The notes below the pieces were generated by a model. The model was not told the origin of the DNA and did no database searches. It saw only the letters and a list, made by a program, of their open reading frames with translations. A DNA stretch of 64,000 nt, from the NCBI GenBank assembly GCA_022497155.1, contig MU385786.1:62001-126000 (forward strand), given 5' to 3'. Every line of letters starts with the position of its first letter. Position 1 is the first letter of the stretch. The position numbers and the translations under genes are program-made. Below, piece after piece: positions 30,149 to 41,286 of the stretch. The DNA is from Whalleya microplaca. Lineage: Eukaryota > Ascomycota > Sordariomycetes > Xylariales > Xylariaceae.

Positions 30149-32878
30149 ATGCCGGGACTCAGGCAGCCGATACTCCTGCTCAACCGGATTATCGGGCATT
30201 CGTCAGCCAAGAATCATATTACTAAGATCAAACTAGGCGATACCCATGCATTAGACAAAGAAGCGGACAAGAAACATCTCAAGTCTTTGTATGAGAAGCG
30301 TGCCAAGAGACAATCTGCTCAAGAGGAACGCAAATCATTGCAGTCAAGACGCCGGGAAGAAGAGGAGAGGGCACGGTCCAATGAACCACCGGAAATACGA
30401 TCAAGCTACGGCACCCTCACCGACGAGACCCTCCCAGAGTCTTTTCTTCTTGAAAATATATCGGAAGACCACATTGGGGTGACAATAGACTTTACTGCGC
30501 GTCTGCACCATGTGCGGTCCGTGAGTTCCAAGTTGGCATTCGTGCTCTTGCGCCAACAGGTTGATACCATACAAGGCGTTTTGCAAGTCCGCGAGGGAGT
30601 CGTGTCCGAAGCGTTTGTGCGATGGGCGGAACATCAGAATTCCGAATGCGTAGTGCACATCCGAGGCGAGGTACGAAAACCTCCGGAGCAGATAAAAACA
30701 TGCAGCGTTCACGACCTGGAGATTCTCATTGATCGCATGCACGTCGTGGTGCCAGTGGAGGAACCATTGGCTATTGACGTGTATGGAATGGACCATGTGG
30801 AGGAGAATGAGGAGACTCACGAGAAGCAATTGGCGGTGCCGAATCGGGTCCGTGTTGCAAACCGAATCCTCTTTCTGCGGACCCCCGTCATGCAGAGCGT
30901 ATTTCGCATACGTTCGGGTATTTCCAAAATCTTCCGCGATACATTAGACGACGACGGGTTCATTGAAATCCAAACCCCGAAGCTGCAACCCGCGGCGACT
31001 GAGTCCGGCGCTTCAGTTTTCCGGGTCAACTATTTCGGCAGAACCGCCTTCTTAGCGCAGAGTCCGCAATTGGCGAAACAGATGGCCATTTCTGCTGATT
31101 TTGGTCGCGTTTATGAAATTGGGCCAGTTTTCCGGGCTGAAGACAGCAACACCCACCGGCATCTGACAGAATACACTGGCCTGGACATAGAAATGGCGAT
31201 CCACAAAGACTATCATGAAGCCATGGATGTAATCGATGAGCTTCTGAAGTCCATTTTCAAAGGCATATACAGTCGGTACCGTAAGGAACTAGATGACGTC
31301 AAGATGAAATTCCCGCACGAAGACTTGGTCTGGTTGGAAGAAACCCCTCGTTTGACCTTCAAGGAAGGAATTCAGCTCCTGAACTCTTCCGGTTGGACAG
31401 ACGAGGACGGCAAGCCGGCATCAGAGAACGAAGACTTAGCAACCCGTGCCGAGATTCGACTTGGTCAACTGGTCAAAGAGAAGTACAAGACCGACTACTA
31501 TATCCTTGACAAATTTCCCGCCTCGGCTCGGCCGTTTTATACACATCTCGACCCGAATGATGATTCGGTGACGAACTCTTTCGATATCTTCCTGCGAGGG
31601 CAAGAGATCACAACTGGCGGCCAGAGAATCAACAACCCCCACTTACTAGCAGAGAGGATGAGGAAAGCTGGCGTAGACCCCAGCACCATGGAAGAATACA
31701 TGCAGGGCTTCGAGTGGGGAGCGCCACCTCACGCAGGGTGCGGCATAGGCCTAGAGCGTGTGCTGTTCCTCTTGTTGAACTTGGGCGACATCCGGAACGC
31801 CTCATTATTCCCTCGGGATCCGAAGTCACTGCCGGAAAAGAAGGCAGCGGTCGACAAGATTCCGTTCCCCGAAGCCGACACGATACAGTATGCCTTTGAG
31901 GGCGATCATACACATGTCCGTCTACCCGAACTGGACAAACTCATTGTGAACTATGGTGACGCCACAAACACTTCTTGGCTCGATGAGCGATACAAGGTCT
32001 GGCGAGATGCCGAGACGGGTGCCGCGGTCGGATATGCCGATGAGAACGGATATGCGCTGATAATGGGCAACCCACTCTGCGATTCGCGGCAATATCCCAT
32101 CGTAATCTCCCGATTCCTCAAGTACCTGAAGACCAGCGAAGATCTCCGGCCCATCTGGGTTCTCGTCTCTGCGCAGGTTGAGGATATACTCGGCTCCAAG
32201 TTAGGATGGCGGACACTTACTTGTGTTGCTGAAGAGCGGGTTGACGTTAACAGCGCCAACAAGGTCGCGAAGAAGGAGCGGCAGGCCAAGAATGCCGAGA
32301 TCAAGATCCACGAGACCGCACTTGGGGAGCCCGTGCCCGAGGAGGTGATGAAGAAGTGCGACAAGCGCATTGCGGACTGGAAAGAAGGCCGCAAGGGCCG
32401 CAAACAAGTGCACATCACCGAAGTGCGGCCGTGGGTTTCTATGGCGCACCGGCGGTACCTGTGGGCGGAGGATAAGAACGGCGAAATCGCCGGGCTTGTC
32501 GTCCTTCATCGGCTTTCGCCTGTCAACGGCTACCAGATCAAGTTCGCGCTCGACTTTCCGGGTTCGCCATCCGGTAGTATCGAGACTCTTATTTCTCGTG
32601 CCATCCAGGGCTTGACGTCCTCCGGTGTGCAGAGTGTCACTTTCGGTGCCGGTGCCATGGACGAATTGGCCATTGGCAGCAATCTCCACGGCATCAGGGC
32701 TAAGATACTGAGCCACACATACAAGACCGTCGCACAGCAACTTAAGTTGATTTCCAAGAGCGAGTTCAGGGAGAAGTTTGGCGTCAAGAATGATCCAGTG
32801 TACATCTGTTACCCATTCATGGGACTAGGCGTTTCAGGTGTACGGACATTAATCAGATTCTTCGAGGACGAGATGTGA
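30149..32878 (+). CDS. erdS: ErdS: ergosteryl-3-beta-O-L-aspartate synthase (AspRS-DUF2156 fusion)
   Basis: Single exon, 909 aa. Residues 35-80 form a Lys/Arg/Glu-rich helix like the tRNA-binding extension of eukaryotic AspRS. An OB-fold anticodon-binding domain spans about 110-210. The class II aminoacyl-tRNA synthetase core runs to about 560, with motif 1 near FIEIQTPKL (271-279), motif 2 at 321-349 (VYEIGPVFRAEDSNTHRHL) and motif 3 at 524-558 (GIGLERVLFLLLNLGDIRN). The C-terminal ~320 residues are a DUF2156 (GNAT-like aminoacyl-tRNA transferase) domain, the same type as in bacterial MprF/LysX lipid aminoacylases. In this fusion, known only from fungi, the first part makes Asp-tRNA-Asp and the second transfers Asp to the 3-beta-OH of ergosterol. 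Length, order and motifs are intact. A housekeeping cytosolic AspRS, which would lack the second domain, is expected elsewhere in the genome. Confidence 0.95.
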   Translation: MPGLRQPILLLNRIIGHSSAKNHITKIKLGDTHALDKEADKKHLKSLYEKRAKRQSAQEERKSLQSRRREEEERARSNEPPEIRSSYGTLTDETLPESFLLENISEDHIGVTIDFTARLHHVRSVSSKLAFVLLRQQVDTIQGVLQVREGVVSEAFVRWAEHQNSECVVHIRGEVRKPPEQIKTCSVHDLEILIDRMHVVVPVEEPLAIDVYGMDHVEENEETHEKQLAVPNRVRVANRILFLRTPVMQSVFRIRSGISKIFRDTLDDDGFIEIQTPKLQPAATESGASVFRVNYFGRTAFLAQSPQLAKQMAISADFGRVYEIGPVFRAEDSNTHRHLTEYTGLDIEMAIHKDYHEAMDVIDELLKSIFKGIYSRYRKELDDVKMKFPHEDLVWLEETPRLTFKEGIQLLNSSGWTDEDGKPASENEDLATRAEIRLGQLVKEKYKTDYYILDKFPASARPFYTHLDPNDDSVTNSFDIFLRGQEITTGGQRINNPHLLAERMRKAGVDPSTMEEYMQGFEWGAPPHAGCGIGLERVLFLLLNLGDIRNASLFPRDPKSLPEKKAAVDKIPFPEADTIQYAFEGDHTHVRLPELDKLIVNYGDATNTSWLDERYKVWRDAETGAAVGYADENGYALIMGNPLCDSRQYPIVISRFLKYLKTSEDLRPIWVLVSAQVEDILGSKLGWRTLTCVAEERVDVNSANKVAKKERQAKNAEIKIHETALGEPVPEEVMKKCDKRIADWKEGRKGRKQVHITEVRPWVSMAHRRYLWAEDKNGEIAGLVVLHRLSPVNGYQIKFALDFPGSPSGSIETLISRAIQGLTSSGVQSVTFGAGAMDELAIGSNLHGIRAKILSHTYKTVAQQLKLISKSEFREKFGVKNDPVYICYPFMGLGVSGVRTLIRFFEDEM

Positions 32879-33412
32879 GCGGGTTCTGGATGTTCTGGTA
32901 CTTTTGGCATTATGTTTTGGTGTAGCAGGGCTAGCCATTCTGGTTCGATACCTAAGGGAAGGGGGAATGATTTGGACATGCTTGACGAAGTGTTAACGCT
33001 ATGATATACCCATTGTAGGGATCTAATACCTTTTTCTTTTGTAGTCACATGGGTAGCATTCTGATTAGACAAGAGCATCGGTATACATAAGGATAGATAG
33101 AGTTCATCTAAACCATGCCACTCTTCGCATAATGATCTGTCCGTTTACTGTATGTTAGGACTTGGCAATCGTCACGGCTTACGGAACCAGGCTAGAAGGT
33201 GGCTTGAGCTTTACTACACATATAACTGATTACTGTGAAGTTCATGATTCTACGCGGTATGTATGTGTTAACCCTCAACTGTCATATTATTGTTATACTA
33301 GTGAGGTAATGCATTCCAAAATTTGGTTATCTGACTCGTGTGCAAATCCAATTAGCTGTAAATTATGAACCAATATCTATATGTATCGAATATTAATGTC
33401 ACACGGCTATTG
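32879..33412. other. Intergenic region, no gene seen
   Basis: The 3' flank of erdS and AT-rich sequence up to the repeat that starts near 33413. No feature supported. Confidence 0.5.
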
Positions 33413-33745
33413 GAGCCAAGACCTGTTGGAAGCTATACGAGATGCAGGAATGCTGCACGAGTACATATATTGGGTGCTGTTGGTTGTTATTCGTTACTGA
33501 TGGAATGTATTACTGCCTAACAAAAGGTATGATCATCAGACGACGCCGATGTAGGCAACAAGAGATTACGCGTACTAGAGTACGTACTGTAGTAGCAGGT
33601 CTATATAAGACCATACGCCGATACAGATTAGATTGGAACCCATAAGCACCCTCAGAGGCCCTAGAGAATTATTATTGAATTGATATATTCCAAGCCCTAT
33701 CACAGCCCTTGTCACAATTAATACCGTCTATGCCTTAAACCTCTC
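33413..33745. repeat. Degraded LTR-retrotransposon fragment (copy A of a two-copy repeat)
   Basis: The stretch beginning GGAGCCAAGACCTGTTGG matches, with many transitions and small gaps, the stretch at 45697-46063. From 33498 it corresponds to the solo LTR described there: TGATGGAATGT against TGTTGGAATGT, a shared CTAACAAA(A)GGTATGA, then the AGAGGCC-TAGAGA block. The 3' end, near 33745, is worn and has lost the CCAACA terminus. Confidence 0.6.
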
Positions 33746-33831
33746 TCTTATCACCTGCGGGCAAAAGCCTATTTGGCGGGGAAACCCCGAGGTAGATAGT
33801 AGTAATCATCAGATAGGTCACATTCTGCGTC

Positions 33832-35708
33832 TCAGCTCGCGAACTGAAGCTGATATAGTAGTAACCCAAACCCAAGCATAACCGCAAGGGACAAGCAAAA
33901 GCCCCCAACAAATATATGAACGGTCACTTGCCCATACAACCAAAACGTAGTCATACTTATAGCACCCATACCGCCCAACATCAAGGGGATAAGCGGTAAC
34001 ATCCTAACCGTCTCTCTTAGCACGCGCCTGCGCAGCCTTGGATCAACCGTGCTAGTAGTGCTAGCAATGCTCGCGTTCTCGGCGCCCGAAGTCTCGACAG
34101 CAGAGGTCTCCACGTCCGCCTCTAGGATGGTATATAAAGAAGGTTCAAACGTGCCATAACTAGCACCGGCTCTGATGCTATACATGGCGATCCGATACTC
34201 GGCCGAAAGGACCACTTCCGATACAAACAACTGGATATCAAAGTCTGTTTCACCATCTCTGTTCGGCTTCCCTGGGAAGCTATCCGGTCCTGTCTTTGTA
34301 GCGACGGCATTATTCACCTGGTTAAACACTTCTATTACCGAGGGCCGCTTGCTCCCGTCAGCCACCACACATCGCTGGACTAGAGTGTACAAATCCTCGT
34401 CGAGGTTTGGGAAGAGGATTCTCCAGTCCGGGTTGTCCCTGTGTCCAATGATCCCCTGCATAACCTGTGCTAGCTGTTAGTTTAAGGCTTGCGTGTACAG
34501 AGGGGGGAATGGGACTGGTATTTGTTCAACTCACCCGGCCTATGTGGTAGAGGTTGCCACTCGTGAGCGTGGGAGCAGTCATGCCGCTACACAATGAATT
34601 AGTACGCTTCACTTCACGATACATGAGTAGAGTGCTTTACTTCAAGACAATGCTAGTCTTTTCATTGGTGTCTACGGCTCTACCAAAGTCGATAGCCTTC
34701 AGGATAGGCATCAGCCGATGTTCCTCAAGGTCAATATCACCAAATATTACTACAACTGCGTTAATTCTGCCCAGGTGAGTGAATTAAATGGAGTTTTACA
34801 ATTATTGAAATCTTCTAGGTCACCGTGGTAGATTTGATAATCGGTAGGAGCCGGGTCCTTTTCCAGCACCTATTACACATTCAAAGGTCAGCAACTGAGG
34901 TTACTCTACTTGGTGGATTCCGTAGATCCTCTAGAGTAGAATCAGATTACAACTAATATTAAATGGCTGCGGAGTTCTGCCTCAAGAGTAAATTGCCTCT
35001 GAAACTGACTGGATATGATATTGAAAAATACGAAATAACGAAGACTAACCTCTAACCTGCACGATGCAGGGCTTTGGTTCAAGGGTGTTTTTGGTGGCCG
35101 GGCCATGCCCATAATCATTCGAACTACTGTATTATTTCAAATATTTAGCAGTGAAGGAATGTACATATGTACGTATATATAAACACAAGCAGTGAACTTA
35201 CGACAGAGAAAGATCATCCAGAGCACCCGGTTCGGTATTGGAACCCCAGTATGTATCTGACGTTCGACTGCCTTCTCCAGAAACTCCTCTAGGCTAACAT
35301 TCTGGATGAGTTCTGTAATATGATATATCCTTCTTTGCGGTGGATCATCTTCAAGCACGCTGTTGGGTGCCAATAGTTCACCGCCGCGAACGATGACTTG
35401 GGACGAGTGCATTGCGCCGTACATATTCTAGGAGTCTTGCCATTAGGCGGAACCAGAGCAATTGATAGGTATGATGGTCTCCTCACCGTACTTAATTGTA
35501 TCTCCTTGTTTAGCTTTTCTACATCTGCTTCCCTTTCAACGGATTTCACCACATAATTCCTCTCCACCTCTCCCGCCCTGATCTCCTTAATTCTGTGTGC
35601 GGTGCCATTTGCGCCCTTGCCTAGAAGTCTTACGTCTCGGAACCTGGGGGAATCTGACGTGAATACTTGTTCCACAGTCCTCATTTCTTTAGCCACTTCT
35701 TTTGACAC
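33832..35708 (-). CDS. Protein kinase-like protein with C-terminal membrane spans (altered catalytic loop)
   Basis: Model: complement(join(33832..34464,34535..34586,34641..34755,34800..34869,35050..35126,35202..35427,35487..35708)), 464 aa, six introns of 44-180 nt, frame intact through all of them. The glycine-rich loop GKGANG is at residues 30-35, the probable ATP Lys55 in VVKSV, Glu69 as the helix-C partner, the catalytic-loop HGDLEDFN at 190-197, and IDFGRA with DFG at 221-223. The C-lobe block DEDLYTLVQRC...GSKRPSVIEV is typical. The loop keeps Asp192 and Asn197 but has Gly for Arg and Glu for Lys (HGDLE instead of HRDLK), so activity may be altered or lost. The last ~75 residues hold two hydrophobic spans (LPLIPLMLGGMGAISMTTFW and HIFVGGFCLSLAVMLGFGLL), which suggests membrane anchoring. 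Fungal-specific kinase-like families with such tails exist; the role is unknown. Confidence 0.75.
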
Positions 35709-37601
35709 AGGAAATTGTTATGCCTGGTAGTTATGTAGACTTGGTAATTATGTAAGAGTCGGATGGTTGCGCTAGTATTGAGTATAGTGGTAATTAATAC
35801 CATAGGTCTTCGACAAAGTCACTTGACATTTAGCATTAGATTGTTTAAAGGTGGTTCTTCGGATACAGGCTCATGGCCGTGACTTTTAGGTTAGTAGACA
35901 AAGATGCATAATATACCACTGTAAAATCTTATAAAGACAAAGGAATTTCTACCCAATCCGGGAGATGATGAATAACAATCTCAAATAAGAATACAAGAGT
36001 CATCGTATAAAGAAATCAATCAAATATTCGGAGCTCTTCCCTAGACACAATATCCGTACTTGCAATGTTCAGATGTTTCACCAACGTGATAATAGGGACA
36101 TAGGCTAGTCATGCTGCTCTTCTTTGACACTTGAATACTATTGTACGTCTAAGAGCCCCGTAACTGCAATAGCGCTATATTACTAGTGTGGTAGTCTGTT
36201 TCGCTGACGTCCTATTCTAGAGAAGACTAGGCCTATCAATATATTTGCGAGAATGAGAATACCTTAGCCGTGGCTTGTTGATAATACAGCCTCAAACCAT
36301 ACTATAATTAAGAGCTCACTCTATCTCAGTTTTTCAAACTGAAGCCATTAACTAGCTTTGATAAGATTCTGCGGTTAGTTGACTTCTAAGATACACGTTT
36401 GACTGCCTAGGGGTTTAAATACATATTATTCAGCATTTGTATGTTCCTATACTTGCCATTCAATTTTGATATACCAAAGAAACTCCTGCGCTACTTTATT
36501 TGATCAGCAATTGTTTCATCATTGGCCATCACATATATCTACAACCTCTTAGCGCTCCCAGCACTGATTTCCAGGCTTGGCCCTATGGTGATTGAGACAA
36601 CGGTCTTTTTACATTATCGAATATTAAGAGTATCAAGGGATTGCATTCAGCCATTGAAGTCTATTTCAATTCCTTCTAAGTAGACGGAGCGCAGTCTACA
36701 TGTCCTCCGACACAGGAAGACGGCTACTTCTATCCTTGTCACTAGCGTGTGCCTGTCGCCATAAAACCGTAAAGCACGTATTACTCTACCATTAGATCAA
36801 CTCCCCTCACGAGTCAAATACCAACACTCTATATTCCCACAAAAGCCGCACGTAATCGTGCATTGTATTTGGCTATTGTGATCCCTCTGAATAGAGATAT
36901 ATAAGTTTCGTCGAGCTTCACACTATAATAATATAATACTCTCTCTCAGCGTTTTCTCAGCACCATAGACTTTGATAATATCTCGATAAATAACTACCGG
37001 CGCAGTTCATAAGTACTAATTTCAATCAGTTATTGCGTAGTCTAATATCTGTAGCAAACATGCCACGGAGTATTGTGTTACGATAATAGGGGTATTAGTT
37101 ATAGTGCCTTAAGCCAATGGACCTCGGAGCAATGATTGCTCCGAGATCCCGGTGGCCTAAAAGGGATCTTCTAAGCTGTTAGGGATCCTCTAGATCTTAG
37201 ACGTTTACACAATTCTATTTGGACAACTAGAGTGATCACGGCGGCACCTAAATGATTATTACACACACTGTAACTGTGATAACTTGTTTAATTGAAAGTC
37301 TGATATTGCCGATTGTAAATTGTACTAAGTAGTTATGAATGTTTCACTTGGCAACGGCACTAGGTTAACAGGGGGTCCACTTTCGTATTCAGATATTGGT
37401 TGGCTCCGATGTCGTTGATTACAAAGGGCGCAAATAACAAATAATCTGCCTAGACATGTTTGACATCCCCTCCGGCTCGAAGCGGTACTTGCCGAGGCCT
37501 TTCTATATATTTTCAGGTGAACTCAAGAGCTCCACCCCTTTCCTTCTTGTTCCAACCAGGCCATCTCCTTGGAAGCAGACTCACACACATCGTCTATCAC
37601 C
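35709..37601. other. TA-rich gene-poor stretch
   Basis: About 1.9 kb without supported gene. Very rich in TA steps and short palindromes, as expected of RIP-mutated sequence. It contains the promoters of the kinase-like gene (left end) and the DHA1 transporter (right end). Confidence 0.5.
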
Positions 37602-39307
37602 ATGGACGAAACCCAGCCTTTGCTTCAGGACAACTGTTTGATATACAATGAGCAACAGGGCGAAGTCTCAACTAAGGATATCGTGGACTTCGATCCCAGT
37701 GGCGATCCGGAAAATCCTCTAGAATGGCCGACGACGTACAAGTGGGGGATCGTAGCGCTGCTGGCTTTTATGTCGTTTACTGTGTACGCATCGCACAATG
37801 TTCACCGCCGAGTTCTTCTAACCTTCGCTGCAGGACATTTACATGTATATCCGTTGTTCCCGTCGCCAATCGCATAGTGAACGACCTCGACCATGGGCGC
37901 TCTAGCAAGTCCGCCAGTGTGCTGCTGGTCACGATCTGGGAGCTCGGCGAGGCAGCCGGGCCCCTGTTCATTGCGCCGCTCTCTGAAGTCTTCGGGCGTT
38001 ATCCCGTCATGAACGGTGCAAATCTGCTTTTCGTCGCAGCAACGGTTCTGGCCGCACTCTGTCAGAGCACACCGCTATTCATCGCTGCGCGAGCTCTGAC
38101 CGGTCTCGCTGTGGCATCCAATGTTTTGAACCCCGCGATTGTGGGCGACATGTTCGTATCAGAGCAGAGAGGATCAGCAATGAGCCTGATTGTGCTGGCA
38201 CCGCTGCTAGGTGGGGCTATTGGCCCTGCTATCAGCGGTGCCATTGCCGAGACCCTCGGATGGCGTCAGGTTATCTGGATGAGCGCAATCCTGGCTATCA
38301 TCTGCGAGACCATTTTCTTGACATGCTTCAGAGAGACATACAAGGTAGCTGTCTTAAGGCGAAGGGCGGCAAAGCTCCGATTAGAGACTGGTAACCCTCT
38401 GCTCAAAACAATATTTGATGCCGCCGACACGTCGAGGGTAAGACTAATATTGGATGCTGCGATGCGACCCTTTATGGTACTTGCTGGCTCCGGTGGTATG
38501 TATATTTCAGGTTGTTCCTTTCCTTTGATTCCTTGTTTCTGGATGCACTGCCTATGAACATAGGCAACAGGGCTCGCCATTCACAATAACCCCCGAGGTC
38601 ATGGTTGGTACTAATGCAAGGTGCTTAGTCCTGCAAGCGTTATCATTACTAGGTTCCCTGGTCTTCGCGTTCTTTTACTTCTTGTCCACTACACTTCCGG
38701 ATATTCTAGAAGAGAGATACGGCCTGTCGCCGGCAGCTACCGGATCTTCACTCATTATGTTTAGTAAGTGTCCCCTGGGAGATGTCTTGCCCACATTCTA
38801 ACCTACACAGGTGCCGGATCAACTATCAGTGTTATCTTTTGCAACTTTGCTCTAGACCGACTTTATGTCAAACTACGCGATGTGCACGGCGGTGTTGGAC
38901 AGCCAGAGTACCGCTTACCGCTGTTAATCCTGGGAGCTTTCACGCTTCCTTTTGCCATCGCATTATACGGCTGGATCGCCCGATGGCACCTTCCTCTTCC
39001 AATACTCCTCATATGCGTTGCCATGGTTGGGATAACGCTTATGCTAGGCTTCCTTCCGCTCCATGCTTACGTCGTGGATGCCTTTGGGCTCTATGCTGCT
39101 TCTGGGATGACGGCAGTGATCGTCACGAGAGCACTGATGGGTACATTCCTTCCACTGACTGCAGAGCCTCTTGTTGAAAAGTTCGACTATGGCTGGGGGT
39201 TTACTATACTAGGCGCGGTCAATCTTTCTCTCGCACCGATTCCAATCTTTGTATACCGGTATGGATCAATATGGCGTCAACGATCTAAATACACTAGAGA
39301 AGCATAG
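37602..39307 (+). CDS. MFS transporter, DHA1 (drug:H+ antiporter) type
   Basis: Model: join(37602..37783,37834..38495,38629..38763,38811..39307), 491 aa. An in-frame upstream ATG at 37569 would add 11 residues; I chose 37602 because its context (ATCACCATGG) is better and the product starts MDETQPL as in relatives. The cytoplasmic N-terminus carries the DPENPLEWPTTYKW signature that precedes TM1 in fungal DHA1 proteins. GRYPVMNGANLLF (loop 2-3 motif), LTGLAVASNVLNPAIVGDMF and LGGAIGPAISG (motif C region in TM5) follow. About 12 spans are visible. The introns (50, 133 and 47 nt) have GT-AG ends, and each restores the frame inside hydrophobic segments. The substrate may be a toxin, drug or secondary metabolite; no biosynthetic cluster surrounds it. 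Confidence 0.88.
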
Positions 39308-39927
39308 AAGATCCGGTCAAGTGGCTCTGCATGTTGGGTAATATTGCTTTTGGTATGATTACGAAAATGGTCGTTTTGCTTACGATTTAATGCTATAATG
39401 AAATCTAAATTGAAAATAATTAATTTGGGTTATGGTTGGTAATGAGTCCATTCAGGATATGCCAAGCTTTCTTGTGGATATACTTGCATCTATGACTGTG
39501 CATCCAGGAACACAGCCCGTGCTATGACAATGTCGATGACTCTTACGGCATCTACCACTGGGGAACTAATAAAGGGTGAGGTATGTGAGATCTTGTACTC
39601 AAATTGGTCACTGCATCCACTTAGGTAGGTATGTGCTAAAATCACAACTTAGTGCTAAGCACCCTTTATCAGTCATCGCCTTAGTATCTACATGATATGG
39701 CTGCCTAGTGAACTTCCCTTTATTAATACAATAAATATCAGGAACGCATCAGTTGCCTATGATATCGTATAAATCCCAATACAGGCCCCTGTCATAATTA
39801 AGAATTCTCAACCCCGCTCACATAGCAGGCAAACCAACCAATCATCGATACCTACTGCAACATCATCAACCCCCATCTAATTACCGAGACACACCACCTG
39901 CACACACCCGTAGCACAGTCACTCACG
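39308..39927. other. Intergenic region, no gene seen
   Basis: About 0.6 kb between two + strand genes, AT-rich at first and then C/A-rich in the last 100 bases before the next start (leader of the gene at 39928). Confidence 0.6.
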
Positions 39928-41286
39928 ATGGGTGGCCTCGCTTTCTCCTCAGGCGAGAATCCGCTCTACACACCCCGCATGCCGACCGCGGTGTACGACC
40001 AGGTACGCGACGAGTGCCACGCCAAGCTGCGCGAGCTTTTCGTCGTGGTCGCCACCCCGATCCCGGGCCCCGCCAAGGAAGACCACGGTGACATCGACAT
40101 CTTCATGACCTGGGAGCGGCGGGTGCTGTTCCCCAGCAGCAGCCAGCAACAAGACCTGCCGCAGGACCCCCTCGATGCCGCGGCACAACTCCTCAACGCC
40201 CAGCGCACCAAGAAGGAGCAGGCGGCCGTCTGGGCCCTCGCAATTCCCTGGCCAGAGAACATGCTGCCGCCCTCGGAGGAAGGTACCAACGCAAAGCAGC
40301 CCTTCATCCAGGTGGATGTGCACCTCTCGCCCTCGCTGGAAGACTTGCAGTGGATGCTCTTCAAGCACGCGCACGGCGACCTATGGAACCTGCTGGGCAG
40401 CACGATCCGGCCCTTCGGGCTGACGGTCGACGGGGTGGGGCTGTACGTGCGGATCCCGGAGATCGAGGCGCACCACCGCAAGCAGGCCAGGGTACTCTTA
40501 ACCACAGATGCACACGAGGTCTTGAATTTCCTCGGCCTGAGCGCTGCCGAGGGGCGCTGGGAGGAGCCCTTTAGAAGCACGCAGGAGGTCTTCGAGTACG
40601 CGACTACGTGTCGGCTGTTCTGGGTGCGGCCCGAGAGTGATTCGGAAGTGGATGGTGTTGGTGGAGATGTCGGCGGGGAAGAGGGAGGGGCAGCGGGAGC
40701 CATGGGCGGCACCTTCGAGCCCCAGACCCTCAAGAGCAACGACCGCCGCCGCATGAAATATCGCCCGCTCTACCGCGCCTGGGTCGACGAGTTCCTGCCC
40801 TCGTGCCGAGCCTCGGGACGCTTCGCCACATCGCTGGACTCCCCTACGCGCGATTCCGTGCGCGAGGAGGCTTTGACACGGTTCAGCGGCGCGCGGGTCG
40901 AGTACAAGACACGCCTGCTCGAATGGCGCAAGCTGCGCCAGAAGGAGATGCTGTGGAAGGACGTGATCAAGGAAGCGTTGCCCGAGACTCTGGAGCCGTG
41001 GTGGCGCAGCTGCTGCGCGGCCGCGCTGAAGAAGATTATCATGCAGGACGACAAGAGTTTTGGTTTCACCCCGTCTGAGCCGCTCCGGGACGCCGATGGC
41101 ATGTACGTCGAGAGCCGGGTCCGGTCGTTTGTCGAGCGGTCGTGGAAGCAAATCGGCGACGAAGCTTGGAAGCAAAACCACGACCGGTTTGAGGCGAGGA
41201 AGACGGCGAAGGAGTCGAAGTCGATGCGCAGTGTCTCGGATAACGAGAAGAAGGATGGGTATGTTGAGATGAAGGATGCGAAGTAG
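39928..41286 (+). CDS. Conserved fungal protein with GDID motif, possibly nucleotidyltransferase-fold (452 aa)
   Basis: Single exon, GC-rich, ATG 39928 (CTCACGATGGG) to TAG 41286. The N-terminus reads YTPRMPTAVYDQVRDECHAK, then VATPIPGPAKEDHGDIDIFM. A conserved GDID preceded by a Lys/Asp loop resembles the metal-binding Asp pair of polymerase-beta-like nucleotidyltransferases. A second conserved block is QVDVHLSPSLEDLQWMLFKHAHGDLWNLLG; the D-V-D of VDVHL could give a third acidic ligand. A Gly/Glu-rich, low-complexity insertion lies near residues 238-260, and the C-terminal third is helical and basic. No characterised homologue is known to me; the fold suggestion is tentative. The family appears common in Pezizomycotina. 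Confidence 0.8.
   Translation: MGGLAFSSGENPLYTPRMPTAVYDQVRDECHAKLRELFVVVATPIPGPAKEDHGDIDIFMTWERRVLFPSSSQQQDLPQDPLDAAAQLLNAQRTKKEQAAVWALAIPWPENMLPPSEEGTNAKQPFIQVDVHLSPSLEDLQWMLFKHAHGDLWNLLGSTIRPFGLTVDGVGLYVRIPEIEAHHRKQARVLLTTDAHEVLNFLGLSAAEGRWEEPFRSTQEVFEYATTCRLFWVRPESDSEVDGVGGDVGGEEGGAAGAMGGTFEPQTLKSNDRRRMKYRPLYRAWVDEFLPSCRASGRFATSLDSPTRDSVREEALTRFSGARVEYKTRLLEWRKLRQKEMLWKDVIKEALPETLEPWWRSCCAAALKKIIMQDDKSFGFTPSEPLRDADGMYVESRVRSFVERSWKQIGDEAWKQNHDRFEARKTAKESKSMRSVSDNEKKDGYVEMKDAK

Noticed and set aside
37569..37601. Upstream ATG for the DHA1 transporter
   Set aside because: In frame and possible, but the ATG at 37602 has the better context and gives the usual N-terminus; kept as a note only.
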